Assembly (NCBI GenBank): GCA_963575745.1
Contig: CAUYUJ010018714.1
Location: forward strand, 133,153 to 197,152
Direction of reading: 5' to 3'
Origin: Prorocentrum cordatum
Taxonomy: Eukaryota; Sar; Dinophyceae; Prorocentrales; Prorocentraceae
Length of the DNA stretch: 64,000 nt
Of the stretch, positions 21,057 through 33,400 are shown in pieces. How positions within the stretch are numbered: the stretch's first letter is position 1; each line of letters starts with the position of its first letter. The notes below the pieces were generated by a model. That model had not been told where the DNA came from, made no database searches, and saw nothing but the letters and a program-made list of their open reading frames with translations. The position numbers were made by a program, and so were the translations under genes.

Positions 21057-23180
21057 CTAGCGCAACCAGCAGCACCAGTGAAACGACCAGCGCCAGAAAC
21101 AGCAGCACCATGCGCAGCAGCAGCAACACCAACGCCAACAACAGTAGAAATAGCAGCACAAACCACACCAGCGACTCCAGCAGTACCTCTCTGACCGACA
21201 CGACACCAAACAGCAGCACCACCACGCGCACCAGCACCAGCGACACTAGCAGCACCAGTATGACTACGACCACGACGGGGAATGGAAAAGCAACACCACG
21301 CGACACAGCACAAAAGCCATCAACAGCAACATTGCGACCACAACGACAACAAACAGCAACACCAAACACCAAACGCAGCAACACCAACGTCACCAGCAGC
21401 GCCACTGTGACAAGAACGACTGGGAGCAACAACGCTACGCGAAGCAACTCAAACGCAAGCAATAGTACCAGTGTGACCAGCAGGACGGAAACAACAGCAC
21501 TACACGCACCAACACACGCGCAAGGAGCAACACCGCCGCGACGCGCACGTCAGGATCCAGCAACACAACACCCGCCAATACAAGCACCACCAACAACACC
21601 ACTGTTATCAGCACGGCGAAAAGCAGCAACACCACGCGCGGCACCACAAACGCCACCAGCACTTCCACTAGAACGAACACGGCGGGAACTGGCAACGCCA
21701 GGCGATTCGCGCTGCACTGCGCGAGCGCCCCCCCCCCCCGCAGGCCAGACCGGCGGGGGGGGAGAAGGTGTTCATTCCAGCGCAAAGCGTCATGGCTGTG
21801 AGCTGGGGCGCCCCAGAGCAGAAATGCGCAATCCGTCCGCGCGAAGTTTTGCGAACCACACCACGGGAGCAACTGCTGCTCGCCCCAAACCCGACGGGCG
21901 GTCGCTCCCAGCTGAACGGGTTGCGCTAGCGGGGGCCTACAGTAATTAACTTCACTCACCAGGGGCGCCAGTGCGAGCGCGAGGACGACGTAGTGACTCG
22001 TCGTGGGCACGCCGTCAACGCCGGCCGCCGGCCGCCGCCCAGGCCGGACAGCACCTCCAACGCCCAGCATCGGCGCCCTGTCCAGCCAGCATTATCACAC
22101 GCGCAAGCAGCACTAACGCCACCAGCAATTCCACTAGAACGAGCACGACGGGAACGAGCAGCACCAAGCGATTCGCGCTGGACTGCGCGAGCGCCCCCCT
22201 CCCCCGCCGGCGAAGCTGGCGGGGGGGAAAAATCCCGTGTTCCAACGCAAAACGTCACGGCCCAAATCGTTCGATTCTGCGGTGGGCACCGAACCCCAGG
22301 GCACAGCCCACAGCCTGTCCCACAGGAGCTGGATGCTCGCCGCTCGCACCGCAGTCCATGCGGCTTGGCGAAGATGCGCACGAGGACCCGCGACGCGTCG
22401 GTCAGAAAAATAAGCGAAACGAGCAGTTCCACTGTGACCAGCCCGACAGGAAGCAGCATCACTACCAGCAGCAGCACACACACGCCACCAGCAGCACGAC
22501 TGTGAGTAACAACACAAAGGCAACAGCAGGAGTGCTGCCTGCATTGCCACTTCACCAGGGCCCGCCGGAAGCAGCAACACCACGCGTAGCATCAACGCCG
22601 CCAGCAGCAGTAGCGCAGACAACACCAACGCCACCAGCGACGGAGCCACCAGCAGCACCACTGGAACGAGTACCGCGACAAACAGCAACACGACACGCAG
22701 AAGCACCAGCAACCAGCAATACCACCTTGACGCGCACACTTGGAACAAATAGTAGGACGCGCATCAGCCCTAGCGTAACCACCAGAACTACCGCGAGGTG
22801 CACTACAGCAGCATCGGCGCCGCCACCCACAGCGCTGAGAGCAGCAGTGGCAAAAGCGACGCCAGTAGTAGATATGCGGCCCGCACGGCAACATGCAGCA
22901 CGACCACGCACAGCAGTACGAGCGACCCGAGAAGCTCTAATTTGACGAGCGAGACGAGGAGCAGCAACTACACACGAAGCAGCATCAACGTCGCCAGCAC
23001 CACCGCTGCAACGAGCAGACGGCGATCAGCGGCGCCAAGCGCAGCAACACGAGCGCCACCAGCGGCACCACTGCGACGAGCACGACGAGAAGCAGCTGCG
23101 CCGCGCAAGGCAGCACCAGAACCACTAGCACAGCAGTTCCACCAGAACGAACGCGACGGGAACCAGCAGCACCAGGCGAT
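21057..23180 (+). repeat. Degenerate ~66-bp AGCAGCACC-rich repeats with an interspersed 160-bp element
   Basis: Units built from AGCAGCACCAGTGTGACC and ACGACGGGAAACAGCAGC recur with a period near 66 bp (22 codons, Ser/Thr/Asn-rich when translated). They are interrupted by a ~160-bp segment starting GCGATTCGCGCTG at about 21700 and 22165, and again at 23178. Each copy has a C-run and a G-run that can pair. The same 66-bp family reappears at 31180-32110. Confidence 0.7.
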
Positions 23181-23644
23181 TCGCGCTGGACTGCGCGAGC
23201 ACCCCAACCACCCGACCGGCGTGGCCGGCGAGGGGGGAAGCGCCCCCTCGCCCCAGCGCAAAGCGCCACGGCCCAGATCGCCCGATTGTGCGCTGGCCAC
23301 GGGGGGGCGCCCCAGACAAAGACGCGCAGTCCGCCCGCGCGAAGCTTGGCCGGGAGGCGCGAGCCCCGCCCAGGAAGCAAGTGCCAATCTGCTCTAGCCC
23401 GATTGCCGGCCGCTCCCAGGGGAAGCGCAGCGGGGGCGCGACGAAGGGCAGCGGCACGCCGCGGGCCCTCCGCCAGCGCCCGCGGCCTGCTGCCGCCCGC
23501 CCCAGCCAGCAGATCCAGCGCCCAACACAGCTCAATGCCCGGCCAGCAACGGGCAGCGGTCCCCGGGCAGCGCCCTCCCGCCGTCGTCGTCCAGGGCGCC
23601 CAGCGACTGCCGCCCCGCCCGCGGCCGGCGTGGACGACAAGGAT
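23181..23644. other. Third copy of the 160-bp segment and GC-rich DNA, no gene
   Basis: After GCGATTCGCGCTGGACTGC the match to the segments at 21700 and 22165 continues through the GC-rich inverted stretch. The rest to 23644 has open frames in several phases but no recognisable protein. Confidence 0.45.
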
Positions 23645-24110
23645 GTCTGCTGTTCTTCAGCTCCCCAACACCCCAACCGCCCTTGCTCTTGCTCAGTGCT
23701 CTGGTTCCCGTTGGCATCTACGCCGGCCTCGCTCGGCATTGACAGGCCCTGCCCGATCCTCCGGGCCCCCGCGTGGATGGCTCTGGATTTGACGTCAACG
23801 CCGGCTCTTTTTCTCCGCATCCACCACTTGCCCGCGAACGGCGCGCAGGCCCAAGAAACTGGCAGCATGAGCAACGTCGCCTGTTTAGGCTACAGAGTTT
23901 TGGGACTGAAACAAACTAACGCGGATGAAACGCGGATGAAACGATGTACGCGACAGAACGGCGTTAAACATGTGGACGGAACTTCGGGGCATTTGTTCGG
24001 GTTGAGATTCACCCTGGGCCCTCGCCAAAGAGGGGTAGCCAACGAAGTGCAATGATTAGACGCGCCGCGGCGAGCAGCCCAAATAAGGCGTAGCCAGACC
24101 AGCCTGGAGA
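23645..24110 (-). repeat. LTR-like direct repeat, 3' copy
   Basis: Matches 30258-30720 in the same orientation, with shared blocks such as CTCTGGTTCCCGTTGGC, CCACTTGCCC, CACCTGTTTAGG-like and CTGGGCCCTC. Identity is visibly incomplete. The two copies flank a copia gag-integrase remnant, so they are read as degenerate LTRs; exact TG/CA ends could not be fixed. Confidence 0.6.
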
Positions 24111-25153
24111 CAAACGCGCCGCGGTGCCCAGACAGCTCCTTGTCCACGGCAGCCCGCGCCTTGGCCGACATTGCCCACTCCGACTTCAGGGGGGGGCCCT
24201 GGGTGGCGAGCGCGGACCACCTGGGCATTTTCCTGCCGACGTCGCGCCGCGCGCAATCGCCGCGGCCCCCAGCGATGGGCGAGACGGACGGCCAGATCAA
24301 ACGAGCGGGCCCCTGGGCGCATGCCCCTCGGAGGTCCGCGCTCTCGTCGCGACGGCTCGACTCCAGCGGCATCCAGCGACCAGGCGCGTGGCTCGAGCAG
24401 CTGGAGGAGCCCCGCGCTGTTCGCGAACGCGCGCAGTGAGCCCTCGGCGCAACGCTCGACGCAGTCGTCGCCTTGGCCCTCGACGGTAGACGCGCAGAGG
24501 CTAGCCATCGAGACGTCGCAGTGATTCGATCCGGCGTGCTCCAAAAGCTGCCGCGGGTCACTGCGCAACCACGAGGAGGACGTCGGCGGCCACCCCCCAG
24601 AACATATGTAGCCTTTTTGCTTCACGACGTGACGACACAGGCCAGCACCGACTCCGACTGGGCGGTCCGGGAGCTCGCCTGGCACGCGCACCGCGCTGAC
24701 CCAGACGTGCACTGGAATGCCGCTGGCTGCAAGCCCGGACGATGCCGCGCAGTGCCCTGGCGGCCCCCTCCCCGCGCAACTCGCGGCACTCCCTGACCTC
24801 GACGGTCAAGGCGCGCTGCGGCATGAGCTCCGCGATTTCCAAATCATCCCCCATAGATATCCACCGCGACAACCATGAACTGCCCGCTCTGGATCTTCTC
24901 GCGGGCAGTTCGCAAGATGTCGCCATGCAGTCAAGATTGGCTCAGGCGCGTGGCCATCGCGCCCTCCGTCGCAGCATCGGGGCCATTCTGCTCGCGCGCG
25001 GCCTCGCACTCAGGCATCGCGCTCGGCCGACCCCGGCAAGCGCGCATGAGCTGAGCTGCAGCCGGTACTTCGGCAGCAAGGGGCCCACGAGCGCCCTCTC
25101 ATCCGGCGTCCGCGGCTCCTGCCTGGAGGCCCCCCCTGGTCCGCGCGGCACGC
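24111..25153. other. No domain recognised between integrase remnant and LTR-like repeat
   Basis: Several overlapping open frames, as expected at this GC content, but no RT motifs (no YVDD or similar) in any of them. Confidence 0.45.
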
Positions 25154-28100
25154 TCATGCGCCCGCCTTCTGAGCTTCTTGAGCAGCGAAGCCAATGGCCA
25201 TTGGGGCCCTATCCCCTCCCCGGCGCATCTTCTCCTGGCAAGATTTCTTGAACATGAGCCAGCCGTGCCTCGGGGAGAACCGCGGGCGGCCTCCGGCCCC
25301 GGGGGGGAACCGAAATCGCCCTCGCGCGACGCCCGCGCGAAGAAATACGTTCCTGCCTTCTGGCGCGCGCTTCCCCTCTACGTCCACCTCCGCGCGGCCC
25401 GGCCGGGCAGACTCGTCCTTCGGCTCGGGTTCAGCGGCGGCCTGCTCGCCGCCGTTTTTCTCGGCCACCTCCTCCTCCTCCTCCTCCTTCCCGGCCCCAG
25501 GTCGCAGGCCGCCCGCGAATCCTCGGGGCCCACCGCGACGGACTTGACGGATTTGCTGGACTCGAGCGTTCTTCTCCATGGCCCCGTCGCAAGCCTCGTC
25601 GCCCGGCTCCTCGCTCGCCTCGGACAGGCTGCAACGCCCTCGACTCGTTGTCGTCAGGTCGCCGCTGGGATGCTCGCATCCTTGCATGCTGTGGCGAGCT
25701 CGAGGCGCTGGCGGAGGGGGGATCTGACGCGGTCCGGGAAGTCGACCTTCGCGGAGTACCTGATGCCTGCCCAGGAAAGCCAGTCGCCGTTGAGGAGACG
25801 CTCCAGCTTGACGACGCCGCGCGTCCGTCTCCACGCGAAGCCTTGCCCGCAACCGATGCCGCGGCGCCATCCTGGGGCTCCATTTCGAAGGTTTGGCGCC
25901 GCCGCGACGAATGCCAGCTCTCCGAATGGGAGCTGCTCGTACTCGGCGGACGTCTTGCAGCGGCGCTCGCACGGAATGAGCCCGTCTGCCCGCCTGCAGC
26001 GGCCGTCGCACTGCATGCGCCACTAGCAGTTCGCACATGCCCACCACGACGCTGGAAAGGCGGCCATGAGGATCAAACCCCGGGCCCCCTCGACCATCCT
26101 GGGCCCCCTCGACCACCTCTACCCCGCTTCTCTGCGGCGCTCGCCGGATGCCCCGTCAACGCGCGAAAGGCCGCATTCGGCGTACCCTGCGGCTCGCAGC
26201 CGCAAGCTCGGGGGCAATGTCGCCCCGCCAGCGGCGGATCTCAGGCACTGCGTCATCGAGTGTGGTGGGCCTAGGCAATGGCGCCGGCGCCCCTGGAGCT
26301 CGTCGGGAAGAGTCCGGCGAACTTCGCGCGCTCGTCAAACGCGCTCAAGCAGCATACTTCGCCGAACGAGCGGCCTCCGAGCCCGGCTGCGTGACGACGA
26401 GGTCCGAGCGCGCGCACTCGCCGCACGGCTTCCCGCCCGCGTCGGCGCAACGAACGCAAATGCCCCAGACTGGGCGCCGCCGCGAAGGCCATGGCGCGCT
26501 TGCCCCCCCAGGCGCCCGGGGCCGTACTTCGGCGCGGCCAACTGGCGCAACGAAAGGCGCTGCTTCGCGAGGCGCGACGTGTCGCGGGGCCGCGCGACGT
26601 CGTCGACGGAGTCCTCAAGTTGGACCTGGTGGAAGATCTCATCGCCCTGCATCAGGTCGCCGTCGTAGCTCGCGACGCCTCTCTCCAGCACTCGCGCAAC
26701 GTGTCTCGCGGCGTCGTCTCGCCCAGGGTTCGCGGCCTCGTCCACGATGCCGACCTGCGAGATCTCCCCCCAGCCCGCCTGCCCCACGCCCTTCCCGCGC
26801 CCCTCGCCTCGCCCCCCCCCGCTCGTTCCGAAAGCAAGGCGTGGTCGAATAGCGCGTCGTCGTCGACCACGGCGACGTTGACCGACAGCCGCTTGCCCGC
26901 AGATGGGCCCCATGCGCGGCCGGAGCTGCGACTTGACAAAGGGCGCGAAGTCGGAGTCGACCTCCGCGTCGACGCGTCGGCCATCGGGCCCGAAAACGCC
27001 CGGGGCAGGGGCGCGAGGCTTCCAAGTGAACTCGAAGCCCGACTGGGCACAGCGGCGGCAAGCCCAACCGTCAGCACTCGGACCGTCTCGTCTGCATCCT
27101 CGAGCACGGCTGTCTCCGCGTCCTCGCCGATCTCGCTGAAGTGGGCGACGACGGCGCGGCCGCAGATAACGTTGACTCCGCTGGCCGCAACCGGAACTTG
27201 GTCGTGGAGGTCCTCGCGGGCCCCCATGGAAGTCCATCCCCAGCGCGTCGAAACTGGCCGCGGTGCCCAGCACCCATCCATGAGGCGCGGCGCCGGCTCC
27301 CCGACGGTGAAAGGCGCAGTTTCTTGCCGCCGCCATTGCCCTTCTGCTTCGCCCCGACCTCGCACTTCGCCTTCGAGACCGCCGCGAGGTCTCGCTTCTT
27401 GTCGTCGCCGCACTCGCAGATGCACTTGTCCCCGCGGGAACACTTGCCGTCCGCGAGGAACTTGAATTTGTCGCCCGGCTGCCGCCCGAGGGCGACTGCG
27501 GCCCCCGCTGGCCAGGCCGCGGCAGGTGCGCGCACGCCATCCTTCTAGCGGGTGCGCTTGCAGCCGTCGCCGAACTTGCAGCCCCCTTCTCCCGAAAATC
27601 CACAGGCGACCTGCGGATGCCGAGGAACAGGCTTGGCCGGCTCTCCGGCCGCGGCCTTGGCCTTCCCATTAGGGGCCGCCTGCATGACCTGCTTCGCCTG
27701 CGTCGGAGCAGGGGCGAAGGCGTCGACCGCCTGGTTCCGCGCTGCCCCCGCGCGCGCACCCCTGGGCGAATCGCGCAGAAACTGCAGCGTCTACTCCGGG
27801 GCGTCGTCGAGAACGCGGTCGAACAGAGCGCACTCGCGCGAGAGGCCGCTCGGGCTCGACGATCGCAAGCAACAGAGCCTCGCCAGGCTCGACCGTCATC
27901 AGGGTGGGCCTCGCGTCGAGGGCGTCGAGGTACACCTCGAGATCCCTACTGTACTTCAAGTCGCTGAGCGCTGCGAGGCGGACGCGATGCGGCATGCCTC
28001 GGTCGAGCTAGATGCGCCTGGGGATCATGGCCAGGACAGCCCTGCCTGGCGTCGGCGCGCCGAATCGAGCCGCTCCTCTCCTGGTAGAGCGTCAGAGGTC

Positions 28101-29388
28101 GGTCCGTGGCGCAGGACGCGCTGGACTTCAGCGCCGCGCAGAGCTCCGCGTCTCGGATGCACCCCCCCCGCACTTCATCGCCCTGACCTTTGAGGGGTTG
28201 CAGATGCGGCAACACTCTGTCATCAGCGCATTGTTCCACTTCCGCAGGCCAGCGGCGCTCGCAAGGGGCTCGATCTTCATCTCCTAGACCGTCGCGCGAC
28301 AGACCGCAATGCGACGCTGCAGATGGCATCGCCAGCGCGGCGGCCATCGGGGTTAAGGCCGCGGGACCTGTGCGACCACGGCCCCGCGCGCCCCCCATGC
28401 GGATTCCGGAAGACGTCAGCGGGTTGGCGACTCTTGGCGAGCGGGGGCAGCATGGCGATCGGCACGGACGGCGACGGCGCCAGCGCCGCGCCGGCGTGCT
28501 GCGCGGATCTCTGAGCCACTGCCAACTTCCTCCTGACCTCGGCCAACATCCGCATCTCACTGCCCGCCTGTGCCTCTGCCCTGGTTGCCCCGGAAATCGC
28601 CTCCGCGGAGCGTTCACAGGCGTCGCCCATCTCGCCCCCCAGGTCCTGGATGTACTCGTTGGCCGCCTTGATGAACTCCACGGAGTACCTGCTGCTATCC
28701 TGGAGCTGCTCGCAGGCGGAGTTGCACTGCCAGCGCCAAACCGCCGCTTCCTCGGGCTCCTCGTAGACCCGCTCGCGCAGCATCTCGATCCTCTCCTCGA
28801 GTACCGACTGCTGGTCAAAGAACTGCTTTCCCAGCGCCTCCGTGCCGACCTGCGGACGAGCCGCGTGAACCGCCAGCCCGCGCGCGCGGCCTCGGCCGCC
28901 CGAGCGCGGGCGCGCAACTCCACCATGTCTTTGCGCCCCTCGAGGTGGAGGCACTCGTTCCGCAAACCATCCTCGGCGACGCGCGCACGGCGCTCGGCGC
29001 TCCCCTCGAGCTCCCGGAACCTCATGAGGACGTGGTGCTCGACCCCCTCCTCGGTCAGGACAGACTGCTGCCGTTGCTCGTGCAGTTCGCCCTGGAGCTC
29101 TGCTCGGTTGCCGTCGCGGCACTCTTCGGCAATGCCCTCGACCACTTGCCTCCAGTGAACGTCCTGGTTCTGGGCCGCCTCGTGCTCCGCGATTTCGACG
29201 CGTCGGCGAAGCTCCGCGAAGAGCTGCTGGCCCGTCTGTCGCAGGCGCTCTTGCACCTCGGACCGGACCACCTGCATTTCGTGCCTCGCGCGGTGCTCCG
29301 CCGCCTGGATTGCCTCGGCCCCCACGCCACTTTCGATGGCCGCCACGACCGCGTAACGTTCTCGCAGTGGTCGTGCAACGGTCTCCAC
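25154..29388 (-). pseudogene. Copia-like gag-protease-integrase remnant, many frameshifts
   Basis: Gag opens with a coiled coil (AELRRRVEIAEHEA and neighbours, 29.39-28.9 kb) and continues in other frames (EEPEEAAVWRWQCNSACEQL near 28.7; GLRKWNNALMTECC near 28.2 kb). Two decayed CCCH-type fingers follow, CKFGDGC near 27.57 and GKCSRGDKC near 27.43 kb. The protease has WVLGTAASFDALG near 27.26 kb, where D-T-G would be expected, so the catalytic Asp is gone. The segment SGVNVICGRAVVAHFSEIGE and then FEFTWKPRAPAPGVFGPDG match the usual pol layout. Late integrase appears as CERRCKTSAEYEQLPFGE near 25.9 kb, followed by a Glu-rich linker. Assignment is from memory of dinoflagellate copia proteins. 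Confidence 0.6.
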
Positions 29389-29518
29389 TGCCTCTCAGCG
29401 ACTGCGCCTCGTTTCCGCCTCGAACTCCTCTAACCGCTTACCCGTGATATCATACCCCTGGGGATCGTAAAGCTCGGGGTCTGGGAGGGGGCAATAATCG
29501 ATTTTCCCGGCGGAGGGT

Positions 29519-29519
29519 C

Positions 29520-29563
<44 letters not shown>

Positions 29564-29600
29564 AATGATAATGATAATGATGATGATAATGATGATGATC
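29519..29600. repeat. (ATG)n microsatellite
   Basis: About 27 near-perfect ATG triplets with a few AAT interruptions, lying just upstream of the gag remnant. Confidence 0.95.
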
Positions 29601-30257
29601 CTGGGCGCTCGTGTAACTAGATCCTCGCACAAAACTGTCCCCGGTGTTCTCGAGTCTCGCGCTTAAAGATGGCCCTGCCGCACGTTCGCGACTTGGGAAA
29701 GCTGAAATGGTGAGAATCCCATAGCCCTGCCACTCCCATTGCCTCCCATAGCACGCCACCCTGCTCAACGTTTTTGATGGACTCGCAACTTTCCCCGCCG
29801 ATAATCAAGATCGGCCTCGCCGGCCTTCTCCAAAATCGAGTAGGTCTGACCCGGGGATCGTAATCACTCAGAGGTCAAGGGGGGTACTCCTTACTATCCA
29901 AGGGAAGCGGTTCTACTCTCCTGGACCTCTCCTCATTCGCGTTCTCGAAGATCCTGCTCATCTCCCGCGTCGGGTGCACGGTTTCCCCCGGGGCCGTAGG
30001 CGACCCGCGGAGGAGGAGGAGGAGTAGGAGGAAGAGGAGGAGGGGTCGCCCGAACCCTTCGGAGCAATCCTCCATGCTCATCTCCCGCGTTAGGTCGACG
30101 CTCACATCGGCAGCCTCGTCCGCCATCGGGATGTGGGGCGACCGGCCACGGTCCGCCGCTCCTCGGCAGGCCGGCCAGTTGGGTCTCACTGCGGCGGGCC
30201 CGCCACTGGGATCAACGTTGGTCGGCACGCCATCGCGGTTGCATGTGAAGGACTGGA
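29601..30257. other. Leader of the copia remnant, no gene
   Basis: Includes a short GGA-rich tract near 30010-30045 and two occurrences of CTCATCTCCCGCGT (about 29958 and 30077). No protein-coding signal. Confidence 0.4.
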
Positions 30258-30720
30258 GTGTCTGCCCTGTTGTTTCTCAACTCCCCCGCCTCCCAAGCCG
30301 CCCCAACTCTTGATCGGTACTCTGGTTCCCGTTGGCCTCTGCGTTGGCCTCGCTCGGCAAGGAAAGACCCTGCCCCGCCCCCCAGGTCCCCGTGCGGCTG
30401 ATCCTGGCTTTGACTTGAACGCCGGCTCGTTTTGTCCGCTTCCGCCACTTGCCCATGAACAGCGCGCAGGTCCGAGAAGCTGACAATGTTATCAGCATCA
30501 CCTGTTTAGGTTACAAACCCGTTTGGGCTTGAGCCAAAGTTACACGGATGAAACGATCCACACGACAGAAGGGCAATACAACTGTTCACCGAAGTTTGGG
30601 GCATTCTCGGGTTCAGACTCATTCTGGGCCCTCACCAAACGAGAATGGCCCACGAAGTGCTATGATTACACACGCCGCGGTGAGCAGCCCCAAGGCGCCA
30701 CCAGACCGGCCATGAGACAC
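30258..30720 (-). repeat. LTR-like direct repeat, 5' copy
   Basis: Partner of 23645-24110. On the minus strand at about 30529-30549 it contains TCCGTGTAACTTTGGCTCAAG, which ends in the same 11 bases as the dinoflagellate spliced leader. The other copy has diverged at that site. Confidence 0.6.
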
Positions 30721-30991
30721 AGATGGGAGGCTCGCGGCACCCCGGAACCGGCACACGGCGAGAGCGCAGCCCGAGGGGCAGGACCCCACCGGAGGGGCGG
30801 AAATCGGGGCAGCGGCTCGACCCCGCACAGATGGCCCCAGCAGACTGCACCACAACTGCGATCCCACTTCGCGGGATGAGCACACCGCACCTCATGCGAC
30901 GGCCGTGCAGCACCGTGGGAGCAGAAGTGCACCAGGACAGCAGCTATCCCACTTCATGGGATAGGCGCTCCGCACGAATGCAACAAGCAAG

Positions 30992-31025
<34 letters not shown>

Positions 31026-31179
31026 TTGCCACGCCCCCTGGCGTCTGGGAGCGGCCTACACGCTCACGCTGACTCGTCCCCATGCCTGCCGACACGAGCG
31101 GCGGAGCTCGCGACGGGATGCCGTCCACACAGCTGCGGGCCGCCACGCGACGGGCGTGCAGCAGAAGAAGTGAGAGGGC
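30721..31179. other. Linker with a (CA)n microsatellite
   Basis: A run of CA dinucleotides lies at 30995-31023. Two related short segments (ATCCCACTTCGCGGGATGAGC and TATCCCACTTCATGGGATAGGC, about 30860 and 30947) each contain a small hairpin. No gene. Confidence 0.5.
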
Positions 31180-32110
31180 AACGAGCAAATTCCACTGTAA
31201 GCCGCACGACAAGAAACATCAGCACAATTCGCAGCAGCACCAGCGCCACCAGCAGTGCCTCTGTCAACAGCACGAGAAAGAGTAGCAGCACCACCAGTGC
31301 GACCAGCCCGACAAGAACCAGCAGCACCACCAGCAGCAGCGCGAGCGCCACCAGCAGCACTGCAATAATGCGACCAACCCTAGCGCCACCGGTGGCACCT
31401 CTGTGACCATAAGGGACAGCAAGCTGCATCACCACGCACAGCAAAACCAGCGCCACAATGTGTAGCGTTGTGACGAACACGACGGGAAGCAGCAGCGCCA
31501 CACGCAGCACCGCTAGCGCCACCAACACCACCAGCGCGACCAACACGACAGGAAACAGCAGAACCACGCGCCGTGTGAGCAGCACAACGGTAAACGGCAG
31601 CACTAGCGTAACAATCAGTAGTAGCACTGTGACCAGCACGATGAGAACCAGCTGCACCAAGCGCAGCAGCACGAACGCCACCAGCAGCACCAGTGTGACC
31701 AGCAGGACGGGAAACAGCAGCACTACTCGCAGCACTACAATCGACACAAGCAGCACCACTGTGACAAGCACGGCGGGAAACAGAAACACTACTTTCAGCA
31801 GCCCAAGTGCAACGAGCAATACCAGTATGACGAGCATCACAAGAGACAGCAGCCTTCCGCGAAGCAGCAGAACCAGTGTGACCAGCACGAAGGGAAGACG
31901 CAGCACAAAAAGTAGCACTGCTGGCGCTATCAGCAGCACCTCTGCGACTAGCGCGACGGGAAACAACAGCACTACGCGCACCAGCACAAGTGCAGCGAGG
32001 AGTACCGTTGTGAGGAGTATCGCTGGAAGCAGTACCACTGCGACCAGCACGACGGAAATTAGCAGCACCATGCGCAGCACTACTAGCGGCACCAGTACAA
32101 CCAATGTGAC
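31180..32110 (+). repeat. ~66-bp AGCAGCACC-rich repeat, right block
   Basis: The same family as 21057-23180, here with clearer 66-bp spacing (for example between GTGACCAGCAGGACGGG and GTGACAAGCACGGCGGG). Some units are shorter, near 48 bp. Confidence 0.75.
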
Positions 32111-32487
32111 CAGCAAAACGATGAACCAGTAGCACAACATGAAATAATCCAAGCGGCACCTTGGCACCAAACTGGCCGCGGAAGGAGCCGCGATCCGGAA
32201 GCTTGCGCAGCCCACAAGCTTGCGAGGCTGCGGCTTCCCCTGCGACGCGAATAACGTTCGCCATCAAGATGTGGCAGGTGCTGGGACGCACAGGGACATA
32301 CTAATACTATATGTCCTCCATGGAGGCGCGCGTCCGACCCGAACATATTGTATACCCATCTTGTAGTACTCGAGCGGTGTAGCCAGAAAGCGCCCGCCAC
32401 GACGCATATGCTAGAAGATTTCTCGGTGCGCGCATCGCCCCCGGAGGGGGGCGACGCACATGTAGTATAAGTATGTTGGTGCGACGC
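32111..32487. other. No gene or repeat recognised
   Basis: Single-copy-looking DNA between the 66-bp and 42-bp arrays. Contains the short related strings ACATACTAATACTATATG and ACATGTAGTATAAGTATG, near 32296 and 32459, in partly inverted sense. Confidence 0.4.
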
Positions 32488-33300
32488 CGAGGTGCGGCTG
32501 GCGCCGAAGCGGCAGCACAACATTCGCAATCATATTTGTTGCTGGCGCCAGGCGAGAGCAGCATTCCGAACCGAGAGCACAACCCGCGCTGAGGCGAGAA
32601 CAACAACTGCAATCATGCGCGCAGCCGGCGCCAGTGGCCTGGGCGAAAGCAGCATTCCGAATCGAGAGCGCGGCCCGCGTTGAGGCGAGGTCAATTATCG
32701 CCATCATGGGTGCGGCCAGCGCCTAGACGAAAGCAGCGTTTTCAATCAGATGTGGCTGGTGCCGCAGCGAGAACGACATGCTCAATGAAAGATGTGGCTA
32801 GCGCCTGGACGACAGCAACATTGTTCGTCCGACATGTGACCAGGGCCACAGCGAGAACGACATACTCGATGAAAGATGTGGCTGGCGCCTGGGCGACAGC
32901 TGCATTTTCTATCAGACATGTGACAGGCGCTACAGCGAGAACGACATGCTCAATGAAGGATGTCGTCGGCGCCAAGGCAGCAATCACATGTTCAATCCAA
33001 GATCTTGCCAGCGCCCAGGAGAGAACGACATGCTCAATGAAGGATGTCGCCAGCGCCTAGGCGACAGCAGCATTTTCAATCAGACATTTGGCTGGCCTGG
33101 CGCCAAGGCGAGAACGACATTCTCAAAGAAGGACGTCGCTGGCGCCTAAGCGGCAGCCAAATTTTCAATCAGAGATGTGGCCCACGCACAGGCGAGAACA
33201 ACGCGCTCAATGAAGGATGTCGCTGGGGCCTAGGCTGCAACAACATGTTTAATCAGAGATGTGGCCCACGCACTAGCCGGAGCATCATTCCGAGACAAAG
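32488..33300 (+). repeat. 42-bp minisatellite, right subterminal block
   Basis: About eighteen degenerate units, such as GATGTGGCTGGCGCC...GCGAGAACGACATGCTCAATGAAG, lying just inside the right terminal inverted repeat. Orientation is the same as in the left and middle blocks. Confidence 0.8.
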
Positions 33301-33357
33301 GTGTCGCCAGAATGCAGATGTCACGCCCATTCCACGCGGGCTGAGCTCCGTGTCACC

Positions 33358-33400
33358 GAGGTCCAGGTTACGTTACGTGGGTAGCCCACGTTGGGGGGGT
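33358..33400 (-). repeat. Right terminal inverted repeat of the 17.2-kb insertion
   Basis: Reads GAGGTCCAGGTTACGTTACG on the plus strand, then a 7-bp stem palindrome (ACGTGGG, TAG, CCCACGT), and ends in a G-run and T. It is followed by the right GTAC duplication at 33401-33404. The partner is 16179-16221. Confidence 0.75.

Larger units (their letters stand above)
23645..30720 (-). mobile_element. Decayed Ty1/copia-like LTR retrotransposon
   Basis: In minus-strand order: LTR-like repeat (30720-30258), leader with a microsatellite, gag, CCCH fingers, protease and integrase remnants (29388 to about 25150), about 1 kb without recognised domains, then the second LTR-like repeat (24110-23645). No RT or RNase H was found, and the space left is too small for them, so the 3' half of pol has been deleted. 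It is nested inside the 17.2-kb insertion. Confidence 0.55.
16179..33400. mobile_element. 17.2-kb insertion bounded by terminal inverted repeats
   Basis: The ends are inverted: left ACCCCCCACAGTAACGTGGC and right (reverse complement) ACCCCCCCAACGTGGGC, both continuing to TAACGTAACCTG. Flanking GTAC and exact restoration of the 78-bp unit mark it as one insertion event. Inside are 42-bp repeats next to each end, a truncated helicase gene, ~66-bp repeats and a decayed copia element. No transposase was recognised, so the superfamily is open and the element is probably non-autonomous or nested. Confidence 0.75.
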
